Below are positions 8,299 through 16,062 of a stretch of DNA of 64,000 nt, in pieces; the first letter of the stretch is position 1; each line of letters starts with the position of its first letter. The stretch lies in the NCBI GenBank assembly GCA_016182485.1, contig JACPGH010000002.1, positions 1 to 64,000 on the forward strand, read 5' to 3'. The translations under genes were made by a program, and so were the position numbers. This DNA comes from Candidatus Kaiserbacteria bacterium. Lineage in GTDB: Bacteria; Patescibacteria; Paceibacteria; UBA9973; UBA2103. Under the pieces are notes generated by a model that did no database searches, had not been told where the DNA came from, and worked only from the letters and a program-made list of their open reading frames with translations.

Positions 8299-8312
8299 GA
8301 ATAAAAAACGAA

Positions 8313-8334
8313 GAGGGGACCCGAAGGTCCCCTC
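8313..8334. terminator. Bidirectional hairpin between pth and LysM-like gene
   Basis: GAGGGGACC and GGTCCCCTC form a 9-bp stem with a CGAA tetraloop between two convergent genes. The A-rich run before it would give U residues for the reverse transcript. Confidence 0.7.
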
Positions 8335-8349
8335 GTGACGAACGTGTTG

Positions 8350-9144
8350 CTACCTCGCGGGCGCCGCGGCGACGTGGCCGTCGGCGGCTGGCGCGGGCTG
8401 GTCCTGCCTGACCGCGCTCACGACGGCCGACGAGATCAGGAGATCCCGCCCCGTCGGCGTCCCGCTGATGCGGACGGTCAGCACGACGGGAACGGGAACG
8501 TCCCCGATCACCTGCCCCACGGGAGCAGGCGCCGGAACCGTCTCGGCGCGAGCCGGAGCTGCGGGTGCGGCGGCCGGCTGCGCACCGTGCTCGTGCACCA
8601 CCCTGACGGTGCCGTCGTGGTGATGCGCGATGCCGTGGTGCGGCATCGGCATCGGCTCGTCGTCCGGACGGCGCCGCCCTAGGAACGCGAGCAACAGGGC
8701 GCCGAGAACGGCGAGCAAGATCGCGATCAGCAGCAGGTTCGTCGGATCCGACCAGTTCATGTTCGTTCTCCCATTCTGAGGATTCGGGTTGGGGGTTGTC
8801 GGCTGCGCCGGTGCTGGCGGAGGCGCCGTGACCACGGCCGCGACGGGTTTGGGCGCCGTCTTGCGGGTCACCCCGCAGACGAACTCGCCTGGATAGATCC
8901 GAACGATCGTGAGGTCCGCAGTCTTGCGGATTACGCGACCCTCCGTTTCCATCCACGGGTTGTCCTTCAGGACGCCCGGCCACGCCTTGCCGGCGAAGGT
9001 CCAGAGCGTGTCGCCGCGGACGATCACCTCACCGCCCTTGGCACACCTCTCGGTGTGCAGCTTGGGCGCGGCGAGGGTGACCGTGGCGAGCACGGCACCG
9101 GCCATGATGCAGAGGATGGTAATGATGATGGCGATACGCCTCAT
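8350..9144 (-). CDS. Two-pass membrane protein with LysM-like domain
   Basis: This 264-residue protein has a membrane or signal segment at about 4-26, a LysM-like region at about 36-90 (GGEVIVRGDTLWTFAGK and NPWMETEGRVI, then a hydrophobic strand), a Pro-rich linker, a second membrane segment at about 135-155, a His-rich loop (PHHGIAHHHDGT) and an Ala/Pro-rich tail. LysM domains bind peptidoglycan, so a cell-envelope role is likely. The ATG at 9144 has an AGGAGG Shine-Dalgarno, unlike the leaderless core genes. Upstream codons up to 9360 run through palindromic repeats and are not coding. A paired palindrome lies at 9284-9369. Confidence 0.65.
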   Translation of the reverse strand: MRRIAIIITILCIMAGAVLATVTLAAPKLHTERCAKGGEVIVRGDTLWTFAGKAWPGVLKDNPWMETEGRVIRKTADLTIVRIYPGEFVCGVTRKTAPKPVAAVVTAPPPAPAQPTTPNPNPQNGRTNMNWSDPTNLLLIAILLAVLGALLLAFLGRRRPDDEPMPMPHHGIAHHHDGTVRVVHEHGAQPAAAPAAPARAETVPAPAPVGQVIGDVPVPVVLTVRISGTPTGRDLLISSAVVSAVRQDQPAPAADGHVAAAPAR

Positions 9145-9283
9145 GTGTGGCCCTCCTTGGGGCTCCAGCTGTGCACAGCAGTAGCGTGTCAATTTGCTTG
9201 GTCCGCTGTTACTTATACACCTTACTGTCAATTTTGTCAAGTGCCGCTGTACTAAACTGGCGAAAAACAGGCGCGCGGCGAAA

Positions 9284-9369
9284 GGTGTGAAGTTCTGACC
9301 TTCACACCGATTCCAGTCCGTAATGTATGAACAGTTGACCTGTGAAGGTCTGACCTTCACAGGTCAACT
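9284..9369. repeat. Paired palindrome, pair 2
   Basis: Units lie at 9284-9308 (one mismatch) and 9333-9369 (37 nt), both with the GTGAAGGTC-W-GACCTTCAC core. Their centres are 55 bp apart. They sit between rpsA and the LysM-like gene. Confidence 0.9.
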
Positions 9370-9391
9370 ATGGACTTACGGTGTCCGTAAT

Positions 9392-10540
9392 TTATTTATT
9401 CTTTCCGGCGTAGGTGAGCGTCATGCGCTGGTCCTTCGGCTCGAACAGGCTGATGACAAACGGATACGTCTTGCCAAGCTCGAGGGTCGCGCGCAGTTCG
9501 GCTGGCGTCTCGAATTCGGAGACGTGCACGAGGCCGGCCACGCCTTCCTCGATCGAGGCGAGCGCGCCGTGCTTGTTGTATTTGATGACTACGCCAGGCA
9601 CTTCCATGCCTTTCTTGAAGCGGTCGGCGGCAGTGTGCCAAGGATTCTCTTTGAGCGCTTTCACCGAGAGCGATACCTTGCCATCCTTTATCTCGATCAC
9701 CTTGACGCGCACTTTGTCGCCCACGGCAAAGAGGGCGCGCGGATCTTCGACGAGCCCCCAGTCGAGCTCGCTGATGTGCGCCAAGCCTTCAAGTCCCGGC
9801 TCGAGCTTCACGAATATGCCGAAGTCAACTACGCCTGTTACCGCGCCTTCGACGGCATCTCCGACTTGATATTTGTCGATAAGCGAGGCCTTCTCGCCGA
9901 CTTCATCCTCGGTGCGTTCCGAGAAGATGAGCTTGCCCTCCTTTGCATCGGCGGTGATGATGCGGACCGAGAGCGGATGCCCGACGAGCTTTTGGAGCTC
10001 GCCGAGGATCTTGTCCTTGTCGCCCTCCGGCACGCGCGGATAGTGCTCTTTCGAAAGCTGAGAAGCGGGCAGAAATCCTTGAATGCCCTGCCAGGACAGG
10101 ATGAGGCCGCCCTTGTTCGCCTCCTCGACTACGAGAGAGTACGGAGTCTGCGCGACGATGGCCTGCTCTGCCTCGCCCCAGATGGCCGCCTGGCGCGCTT
10201 CCTTGAGCGAGAGCTCGATGTATCCCTCGCGGCCGGCCGCGTCGACGACGCGCGCGCTGATGAGGTCGCCCGGATTCGCCTTACGCAGAACGTCGGCGGC
10301 ATTTAAATATTCGCGGCCGTAGATGAGGCCGGTGCCGAAGGGCGGCAGATCGATGTATACGCGCCCGCGCGAGAGCGCAATTATCGTACCTTCAACAAGG
10401 TCGCCCGCGGCCGGTGGAGTCGGGATAGCGCCAATGAAGCCAGCCATCGGATGGGTTTCGGGGATGTTGATACTTACCGGAGCGGGCTTTTTCTCCTTGT
10501 CCTCCGTAGCTTCAGCGAAGGAGGATTGAACTTCAGTCAT
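9392..10540 (-). CDS. rpsA: Ribosomal protein bS1-like, four S1 domains
   Basis: This 382-residue RNA-binding protein has four S1 (OB-fold) domains, starting near residues 45, 125, 220 and 305. Examples are GDLVEGTIIALSRGRVYIDL and, in the third domain, VDFGIFVKLEPGLEGLAHISELDW. bS1 helps load mRNA on the 30S subunit, and short four-domain forms are common outside Proteobacteria. The N-terminal SSFAEATEDKEKK is a known-looking repeat-derived insert encoded by a palindrome at 10500-10525. The paralogue Tex or a polynucleotide phosphorylase S1 region is excluded by the architecture. Confidence 0.88.
   Translation of the reverse strand: MTEVQSSFAEATEDKEKKPAPVSINIPETHPMAGFIGAIPTPPAAGDLVEGTIIALSRGRVYIDLPPFGTGLIYGREYLNAADVLRKANPGDLISARVVDAAGREGYIELSLKEARQAAIWGEAEQAIVAQTPYSLVVEEANKGGLILSWQGIQGFLPASQLSKEHYPRVPEGDKDKILGELQKLVGHPLSVRIITADAKEGKLIFSERTEDEVGEKASLIDKYQVGDAVEGAVTGVVDFGIFVKLEPGLEGLAHISELDWGLVEDPRALFAVGDKVRVKVIEIKDGKVSLSVKALKENPWHTAADRFKKGMEVPGVVIKYNKHGALASIEEGVAGLVHVSEFETPAELRATLELGKTYPFVISLFEPKDQRMTLTYAGKNK
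10500..10525. repeat. In-frame palindromic insert in rpsA
   Basis: TCCTCC and GGAGGA arms surround GTAGCTTCAGCGAA and encode FAEATED near the rpsA N-terminus. A relative lies in miaA (40765-40790), and another is intergenic at 31301-31326. Confidence 0.7.
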
Positions 10541-10659
10541 TACAATTAAGCGGTGCGGATTCGGAGCCGGTATAACAAGGTCGAACCTTGTCAGGGTTAG
10601 TCGGTTCCTAATGCCGCATCGAACGCAAGCACTCTACCATATCTATATAAAATACGAAA

Positions 10660-10711
10660 CCCCGTCGTGTGACGGGGCGGGACCAGGGGCCGGCCGAGAA
10701 GCGGCCGGCCC
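10660..10711 (-). terminator. Double hairpin, probable reverse-strand terminator
   Basis: GGGCCGGCCG/CGGCCGGCCC and then CCCCGTC/GACGGGG stems are followed on the reverse strand by a T-rich tract. It would end a transcript coming from about 10870. Confidence 0.55.
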
Positions 10712-10911
10712 GTGCGAGGGACATCACGCGCGCCAGGGCTGCGACTTCACGACACGCGCGCCTGCCTGGCATTCAGGCCGCGCGACGCCGGAGGTTCAGG
10801 CCGAGGCCTGCCCAGGAAAGAGCTTTCTGCCTCATCCCCGAAAGGCAGGCGATAAACATCTCTTAACACATAATTAATTTAAACGCAAGACTCCTGTGGA
10901 TAAAAGCCAAT

Positions 10912-10932
10912 TTAGGACATCCGATGTCCTAA
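10912..10932. repeat. GGACATC palindrome upstream of MBL gene
   Basis: A TTAGGACATC-C-GATGTCCTAA dyad lies 35 nt before the MBL -10 box, a position where an operator could act. The same core occurs at 40654-40680, 40978-40996 and 41014-41030, with a degenerate copy at 56328-56350. Confidence 0.75.
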
Positions 10933-10966
10933 TTTATTTTGGGTGGAAAAAAGGCCGAAAATCTGA

Positions 10967-10972
10967 TACAAT
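10967..10972 (+). promoter_or_regulatory. -10 box of MBL gene, leaderless
   Basis: TACAAT ends 7 nt before the ATG at 10980. Confidence 0.55.
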
Positions 10973-10979
10973 ATTATTA

Positions 10980-11645
10980 ATGGTCATCACCCACCACGGC
11001 GGGCAGTGTTTCAAGGTGACGTTCGGCGATCTGACCCTCGCCTTCGATCCCATAGCGAAAGGCGCCTCTCTTCCGGCTGTCCGTTTCGGGGCCGATATCG
11101 CGCTCGTCTCGCGCAATCACCCGGATATGAATGGGGTCGAGGAAGTCGCGTATGGCGATAAGAAGCCCTTCGCCATAACCGGCCCGGGCGAGTACGAGCG
11201 GCAGGGGGTTACTATCCAAGGTTTCCTCTCCGCGAGCAAATATCCTGCTTCGCCAAAGAATCCGCAGGACAATTCTTTCATCAATACGATCTACTCGGTC
11301 GAGCTCGAGGATATGACGCTTGTACATCTCGGAGCGCTTTCCAGTACGGAATTGTCAAAAGAAGCGCGCGAAGGGCTAGGCGAAATAGATGTTCTGTTCG
11401 TGCCGGTCGGGGGTAACGGAGTCCTTTCGAGCGAAGAGGCGCACAAGCTCGTCGTGGCGCTCGAGCCGCGCGTCATAATTCCGATGCATTGGAGCCTGCC
11501 TGCCGGCAGGCAGGCGGCTGGCGAACAGACGCTTGCCGATTTTATAAAAAAATCAGGGAACGGAAGCGAGAAGGTCGACAAGCTGACGCTTAAGAAGCGG
11601 GATGTCAGTTCGCGTGAGGGGAGTATAATCGTAGTTACGCCATGA
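10980..11645 (+). CDS. MBL-fold (metallo-beta-lactamase superfamily) protein
   Basis: This 221-residue protein resembles the UPF0173/UlaG-type branch of the metallo-beta-lactamase fold. It opens MVITHHGGQCFKVTFGDLTL, with strand-rich repeats and a late PRVIIPMHW. The classical HxHxDH is not intact: SRNHPDMNGVEE stands in its place, with NH and D retained. Hydrolase activity is therefore plausible but not certain. The ATG at 10980 follows a leaderless -10. A 16-nt palindrome at 11497-11516 adds LPAGRQA in frame near the C-terminus. The stop overlaps the next start (ATGA), so the two are co-translated. Confidence 0.75.
   Translation: MVITHHGGQCFKVTFGDLTLAFDPIAKGASLPAVRFGADIALVSRNHPDMNGVEEVAYGDKKPFAITGPGEYERQGVTIQGFLSASKYPASPKNPQDNSFINTIYSVELEDMTLVHLGALSSTELSKEAREGLGEIDVLFVPVGGNGVLSSEEAHKLVVALEPRVIIPMHWSLPAGRQAAGEQTLADFIKKSGNGSEKVDKLTLKKRDVSSREGSIIVVTP
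11497..11516. repeat. In-frame palindromic insert in MBL gene
   Basis: The CCTGCCTGCCGGCAGGCAGG palindrome encodes LPAGRQ. The same element is found in the GH130 gene at 63485-63502. Confidence 0.8.
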
Positions 11646-11980
11646 AAAACCTTCGGCATCATATCGAAGAGGTGAGGAGCAAGCCTCACCATGTACGCAA
11701 GCAGGTCACCCTCGCGGCTGCCGGCGCGGGTACCGGACTCATAGCGCTCGTATGGTTCGCAGGGAGTGTCGCGACGGGTTCCTTCGCGATAGAACCGTCC
11801 TCCTTTGCGGACGCGGGAAAGCTTCCCGTCATAGAGAGAGGAGAACGTGGGAATGAGGGGATCGCCGGCGCCGCCGCGGCGCTCCCGTCGGGAGACATTC
11901 CGGCACATATCGAGATCGTGGACGCCGCTTCCTCGACCGTGAGGACTCCGTCAGCCGGACCGACGACGATCCCGTTCTAG
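11642..11980 (+). CDS. Small single-pass membrane protein
   Basis: This 112-residue protein has a basic N-terminus (HHIEEVRSKPHHVRKQ), one membrane segment at about 24-45, and a flexible Ala/Ser/Pro-rich extracytoplasmic tail. No family is recognised. It overlaps the MBL gene by 4 nt (ATGA) and lies 13 nt before gyrA, so the three form one operon. It may be a membrane anchor or stress protein, but no function is shown by the sequence. Confidence 0.65.
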   Translation: MKNLRHHIEEVRSKPHHVRKQVTLAAAGAGTGLIALVWFAGSVATGSFAIEPSSFADAGKLPVIERGERGNEGIAGAAAALPSGDIPAHIEIVDAASSTVRTPSAGPTTIPF

Positions 11981-11993
11981 TTTTCGTACCAGC

Positions 11994-14468
11994 ATGGCTC
12001 GCGGGAAAGAAGACAAGGGTAAAGGAAATGCGGCTCCAGTCGCTGCCAACGTCATTGACCAGCCGATCGTAGCGGAGATGCGCACTTCGTATCTCGACTA
12101 TGCGATGTCGGTCATCACGATGCGCGCCTTGCCGGACGTGCGCGACGGACTGAAGCCCGTACATCGTCGCGTTCTCTATGCGATGCGGGAGATGGGACTC
12201 GGCCCGGCGGCTAAATTCAGAAAGAGCGCGGCGGTGGTCGGCGACGTGCTCGGCAAATATCATCCGCACGGCGATGTCGCCGTCTATGACACGATGGCGA
12301 AGATGGCGCAGGACTTCACGTATCGCTATCCGCTAGTTCTCGGGCAAGGGAACTTCGGCTCCATAGACGGCGACGCGCCGGCGGCGATGCGCTACACCGA
12401 GGCGAAGATGTCGCGCATCGGCGACGCGCTCCTCGCCGATCTCGAGAAAGACACGGTCGCATGGAATCCAAATTATGATGCGACGCGCGAGGAGCCGAAG
12501 GTGCTGCCGGCCGCTCTGCCCAATTTGCTCTTGAACGGCACGCTCGGCATCGCCGTCGGCATGGCTACCAACATCCCTCCTCACAACCTGCGTGAGGTCG
12601 TGAACGCCGTCATGCACCTCATCGACAATCCGGATGCCACGACCAGCGACCTTCTCCAGTTCGTGAAGGGCCCCGATTTCCCGTTGGGCGGTATTGCCTT
12701 CAATCAGGCCGACATCGTTCATGCATACGGAAGCGGCAAGGGCCCGGTCGTTGTCCGCGGGGAGGCGGAAATCATCGACGACGGGAAGAAGGACATGCAG
12801 ATCGTCATCACCTCGCTCCCGTTCCGCGTGAACAAGAGCGAGCTTATCGAGCGCATTGCGGCATTGGTGCAGGAGAAGAAGCTAGAGGGAATCCGCGACC
12901 TGCGCGACGAATCCACCTCCGATATTCGCGTCGTCGTCGAGCTCAAGGGCTCGGCGCATCCGCAAGCGGTCCTGAACGCGCTCTACAAGCACACCGAACT
13001 CGAATCCACTTTCCACTACAACATGCTTGCCTTGGTCGACGGCGTGCCGGAGATGCTCTCGCTCTCGGGGATGCTCTCTCGCTTCGTCGGGCACCGGCAA
13101 GAGGTAGTGAAGCGTCGCACCGAATTCGACCTGCGCAAAGCGGAGGAACGCGAGCACATATTACTCGGCCTCGCGAAAGCGCTTGATCACATCGACGAGG
13201 TCATCGCGCTTATTAAGAAGTCAGCCGACGTGCCCGCCGCGAGCGAAGCGCTCCAGAAGAAGTTCGGCTTCACCCAGATCCAGGCGGCAGCCATCCTCGA
13301 GATGCGGCTCTCGAAGCTCGCCGGCCTCGAGCGCAAGAAGATAGAGGATGAATTGACGGAAGTGCAGGCGCTCATCAAAACGCTGAAAGACATTCTCTCT
13401 TCGCCAAAGAAGATTTTGGCGGTGGTAAAGAAAGAGCTGGTCGAGCTAGCGGAGAAGTACGGCGACGACCGCCGCACCAAGATCGTGCGGGGCGGCGTGC
13501 AGAACATTTCCGTCGAGGACCTCGTGCCGGATGAAGAGTCCATGCTAGTTGTCACTGCCGGCGGCTATGTGAAGCGGACGAATCCCAGCGAATATAAAGT
13601 GCAAAAGCGTGGCGGCGTCGGCGTCGTAGACATTGCGACGAAAGAAGAGGATATCGTCACGCATTTTCTCGTTGCCTCCGCCCACAGCGACCTTCTCTTT
13701 TTCACTGACTATGGCAAGGTCTATCAGCTCAAGATGTACGACATCCCGGAGGGCCGGCGCGCGACGAAGGGCAAAAGCATCATGAATTTCCTCTCGCTTG
13801 CGGGAGAAGAGAAAGTTACCTCGATCCTCGCTGTACCGAAGGGCGCGGCGCTCGACGCTTCTTCCGTAGTGCTCGTAACCGAGGCGGGAGTGACTAAGCG
13901 CGTGGCGGCGAAAAGCTTCGCTGACGTGCGGCGCTCGGGCATCATCGCCATCAACCTCAAGCAGGGCGACCGGCTCATTTCCGCTAATCTCGCGGGCGAG
14001 GGCGATACCGTTTCTCTCGTCACCGCGAAAGGCCAGTCGATACGATTTGAAGTAGAAGAAGTGCGGGAGATGGGGCGTACGGCTGGCGGGGTTAGGGGCA
14101 TGAGCGTTAAAAAAGGCGACCGCGTAGTGTCGGCAGAAGTTATTTCGGCCGGAGCCAAGGAGGCTTCTCTGCTTGTCGTTATGAATAAGGGCTACGGTAA
14201 GCGCACCAAACTTTCAGAATACAAGGTCCAGGGCCGGGGCGGCTCCGGCGTGAAGACGGCGGCCGTGACACCTAAGACCGGCGAAGTCATAGGCGCGAAG
14301 GTCGTTGTCGGAGATTTGAAAGAAGAAGAACTTGTCGTCGTTTCCAAAAAAGGGCAGGTGATCCGCACCTCGGTCGCCGGAATCCCCTCGCTCTCCCGCG
14401 CGACCCAGGGCGTCCGCGTCATGCGCCTCTACCCGGGCGACTCGATTGCGAGCATGGTGGCTTTGTGA
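11994..14468 (+). CDS. gyrA: DNA gyrase subunit A
   Basis: This 824-residue type IIA topoisomerase subunit breaks and rejoins DNA. The N-terminus (SYLDYAMSVITMRALPDVRD) and the catalytic tyrosine in AMRYTEAKM (Tyr-134) are intact. The C-terminal beta-pinwheel carries a GyrA-box-like QKRGGVGV near residue 536 and further blade repeats. The box favours GyrA over ParC, though it differs from the QRRGGKG consensus. In the quinolone-determining region (HPHGDVAVYDT) the position of E. coli Ser-83 is Val-95, while Asp-87 is kept as Asp-99. A structured region and terminator follow. Confidence 0.93.
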   Translation: MARGKEDKGKGNAAPVAANVIDQPIVAEMRTSYLDYAMSVITMRALPDVRDGLKPVHRRVLYAMREMGLGPAAKFRKSAAVVGDVLGKYHPHGDVAVYDTMAKMAQDFTYRYPLVLGQGNFGSIDGDAPAAMRYTEAKMSRIGDALLADLEKDTVAWNPNYDATREEPKVLPAALPNLLLNGTLGIAVGMATNIPPHNLREVVNAVMHLIDNPDATTSDLLQFVKGPDFPLGGIAFNQADIVHAYGSGKGPVVVRGEAEIIDDGKKDMQIVITSLPFRVNKSELIERIAALVQEKKLEGIRDLRDESTSDIRVVVELKGSAHPQAVLNALYKHTELESTFHYNMLALVDGVPEMLSLSGMLSRFVGHRQEVVKRRTEFDLRKAEEREHILLGLAKALDHIDEVIALIKKSADVPAASEALQKKFGFTQIQAAAILEMRLSKLAGLERKKIEDELTEVQALIKTLKDILSSPKKILAVVKKELVELAEKYGDDRRTKIVRGGVQNISVEDLVPDEESMLVVTAGGYVKRTNPSEYKVQKRGGVGVVDIATKEEDIVTHFLVASAHSDLLFFTDYGKVYQLKMYDIPEGRRATKGKSIMNFLSLAGEEKVTSILAVPKGAALDASSVVLVTEAGVTKRVAAKSFADVRRSGIIAINLKQGDRLISANLAGEGDTVSLVTAKGQSIRFEVEEVREMGRTAGGVRGMSVKKGDRVVSAEVISAGAKEASLLVVMNKGYGKRTKLSEYKVQGRGGSGVKTAAVTPKTGEVIGAKVVVGDLKEEELVVVSKKGQVIRTSVAGIPSLSRATQGVRVMRLYPGDSIASMVAL

Positions 14469-14469
14469 T

Positions 14470-14660
14470 AGAGTTCGAATGGTTACGTACCAGGGGTGGA
14501 GCTGGCCGACCCATTCCCTTACCGGGTGAAATCCTAGGTTAAGTAACCCGGTTGACACGGTAGGCTGCCGTGAGATCGGCGGGGGCGCATTCTCCTCCTG
14601 CGAGAGGAGCTGCCTTCCTCGCCCATCACGGCGGGCCGTCCCTTCTGGGCGGCCCTTTTT
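14470..14660 (+). ncRNA. Structured 3' region of gyrA or candidate small RNA
   Basis: About 190 nt after gyrA hold several consecutive helices. ACCGGGT pairs with ACCCGGT (14520-14552), CACGG with CCGTG (around 14556-14572), CTCCTC with GAGGAG (around 14592-14609), and a terminator with TTTTT follows. No known RNA family (SRP, tmRNA, RNase P, 6S) was recognised by signature. It could be a processed 3' UTR RNA or an independent sRNA. No promoter is clear. Confidence 0.4.
14633..14660 (+). terminator. Rho-independent terminator after gyrA
   Basis: A GGGCCGTCCC/GGGCGGCCC stem (one G-T pair) with a TTCT loop is followed by TTTTT. Confidence 0.85.
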
Positions 14661-14683
14661 CGTGTATGCTTCATTTTTCTCAC

Positions 14684-14717
14684 ATATCACTTTTAGCCTA
14701 TAGGACAGATTTGATAT
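14684..14717. promoter_or_regulatory. Operator-like dyad, copy 1
   Basis: ATATCA-N7-CCTATAGG-N7-TGATAT forms a symmetric 34-nt dyad just 3' of the PaaX-like gene. It shares 22 of 24 left-half bases with copy 2 at 15307. Confidence 0.7.
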
Positions 14718-14727
14718 ACAGATTAGA

Positions 14728-15306
14728 TTACGAGACAAGACCGAAGTGCTCGCGGAATGCGCGGTCCGACTCGAGAGCGTCGACGACCACTGAACGCAAT
14801 TCGCCAACTCCGCTAGAAAGATGCGCCCGAATAAGCGCCACGAATTCGTCGCAGGGATACGGATATATCCATACGCTATCTTGGAGCCGTACGAAACCCG
14901 CGCCTCGAAGCAAGCAGCGAAGTTGTTGCCGTACGCGTCGGCGTTTTTCTCTGATATCGAAAATTAACATCCGCCACTTTCCATCCCATCGCACTTGCTC
15001 CGGCACTCGATATTCGCGGGCCAAGATTTTCTCAATGGCCAGCTCGCCCTTCTCAGTTAAATAAGAACGCGTGCCATCTGGAATCTCCCTATCGCACAGC
15101 AAACCCCGCTGTTTAAGAACAGAGCGAGCCCGATGTATGCGAGCGTAGAGCTCCTTCCGTCGTTTCTGGCTTCGGTCATAGGGGCCAATAAGGCTCAAAA
15201 GTTTTGGCGCCACAAGAGCGGTAGTGAGAACGCCGCCTGCATATAAGAACCTAAGAACTGCGGTCTGAATAGCCATTTTCGTATGATTCTGTTGCGGAAA
15301 TTTCAT
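14728..15306 (-). CDS. PaaX-like transcriptional regulator (Cas2-fold domain)
   Basis: This 192-residue protein resembles the C-terminal half of PaaX-type repressors. The block WDGKWRMLIFDIREKRRRVR, then GAGFVRLQDSVWIYPYPC, is the Cas2-like ferredoxin fold of that family. The region before it (about 45-95, KELYARIHRARSVLKQRGLL to GELAIEKIL) looks like a winged helix. Automatic annotation often calls such proteins Cas2, but no CRISPR array or other cas gene is nearby. A near-perfect dyad abuts its start at 15307, and a second copy follows the stop, so autoregulation is likely. An alternative start is the ATG at 15276. Confidence 0.75.
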   Translation of the reverse strand: MKFPQQNHTKMAIQTAVLRFLYAGGVLTTALVAPKLLSLIGPYDRSQKRRKELYARIHRARSVLKQRGLLCDREIPDGTRSYLTEKGELAIEKILAREYRVPEQVRWDGKWRMLIFDIREKRRRVRQQLRCLLRGAGFVRLQDSVWIYPYPCDEFVALIRAHLSSGVGELRSVVVDALESDRAFREHFGLVS

Positions 15307-15340
15307 ATATCAACTTTAGCCTATAGGACAAAAGTGATGT
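15307..15340. promoter_or_regulatory. Operator-like dyad, copy 2 (PaaX-like promoter)
   Basis: ATATCA-N7-CCTATAGG-N7-TGATGT directly abuts the PaaX-like start codon, where it would cover the promoter. This fits autorepression. Confidence 0.7.
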
Positions 15341-15421
15341 GGGAACGTATGGGGATAGTGTGCTGCCGATAATCGGCGCGTGGTGCTATTTTTATTGCAT
15401 GTCCGACAGAACGATTTGGCC

Positions 15422-15958
15422 ATGAGCGTGCATTTCAGCGTTCCGCATGAGAACGTGCTACAACTCGGCCTGCGGGAAGGAATGAAGGTCGGCGATTTCG
15501 GCGCCGGCACTGGTCACTATGCGCGCGCCGCCGCCGCCATCGTGGGCGGGAGCGGCAGGGTATATGCCATCGATATTCAAGAAGATGTACTCAAACACCT
15601 GAAGCTGAACACACATGACCATCACCACCGCACTATCGAGACGGTATGGGGCGACATCGAGAAGGCCGGCGGCACGCATTTAAAAAACGAGTCGCTCGAC
15701 GCCGCCATAATCGCCAACGTCTTTTTCCAGGTCGAGAATCGATTCGGGTTCCTCGCCGAACTGAAACGTGTTTTAAAGCCGGCCGGCAAACTTTTGGTTA
15801 TCGATTGGGCGGGAAGCTACGGCGGCCTGGGTCCTGCGCCCGAGAAGGTCGTTTCCGAGCACGAGGCAGAGGATTTCTTCATCGGCGGCGGGTTCCATAA
15901 GGCCAAGGCATTCCGCGCGGGGGCCCATCATTATGGCATTCTATTCACCGCGCCATGA
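15422..15958 (+). CDS. Class I SAM-dependent methyltransferase
   Basis: This 178-residue Rossmann-fold methyltransferase has motif I in VGDFGAGTGHYARAAAA, the acidic ribose-binding residue in VYAIDIQ, and a motif IV/V region in LDAAIIANVFFQ. It lacks long extra domains, so the substrate cannot be inferred. The ATG at 15422 is preferred, since the family begins with a short segment before motif I. The gene stands alone between the PaaX-like gene and the pilin-like cluster. Confidence 0.8.
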   Translation: MSVHFSVPHENVLQLGLREGMKVGDFGAGTGHYARAAAAIVGGSGRVYAIDIQEDVLKHLKLNTHDHHHRTIETVWGDIEKAGGTHLKNESLDAAIIANVFFQVENRFGFLAELKRVLKPAGKLLVIDWAGSYGGLGPAPEKVVSEHEAEDFFIGGGFHKAKAFRAGAHHYGILFTAP

Positions 15959-15983
15959 TCCGTTTAACTTTATTCGAGATATG

Positions 15984-16062
15984 AATCCCGTTAGAAATTT
16001 CGGCTATACTAGTCATATACGCTCGCGAACGATAGCCGTCATGAGCGTTAATTTCTAACGGG
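15984..16062. repeat. Inverted repeat at the start of the solute-binding gene
   Basis: CCCGTTAGAAATT and AATTTCTAACGGG are separated by about 50 nt, which contain a TATACT -10 candidate at 16005-16010. The second arm touches the ATG at 16063. The same arms flank the start of the cohesin gene (53803-53871). Confidence 0.8.

Larger units (their letters stand above)
10541..10966. other. Intergenic region with hairpins, no convincing gene
   Basis: Between divergent rpsA and the MBL gene I see a palindrome (ACAAGGTCGAACCTTGT near 10577-10594), two strong GC hairpins (10660-10677 and 10687-10711), a GC-rich stretch to about 10830, and a TTAGGACATC palindrome at 10912-10932. Read on the reverse strand, the hairpins end in TTTCGTATTTT, so a short reverse-strand RNA from about 10870 to 10650 is possible. 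Open frames here are short or cross the terminator, and I reject them. Confidence 0.5.

Noticed and set aside
9145..9360. N-terminal extension of the LysM-like gene
   Set aside because: It is coded by the palindromes (KVRPSQ-type residues) and a non-coding spacer. A good Shine-Dalgarno marks the ATG at 9144.
10669..10866. Short forward open frame in the rpsA-MBL spacer
   Set aside because: It reads through two hairpins, is Arg/Ala-rich from GC bias, and has no ribosome site or promoter.
14552..14557. TTGACA as a -35 box for an sRNA after gyrA
   Set aside because: No -10 box lies 16-18 nt downstream.
14728..15306. Cas2-like protein as part of a CRISPR system
   Set aside because: The ferredoxin-like domain is that of PaaX regulators. 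No repeats with regular spacers and no cas1, cas3, cas9 or cas12 gene are in the window.
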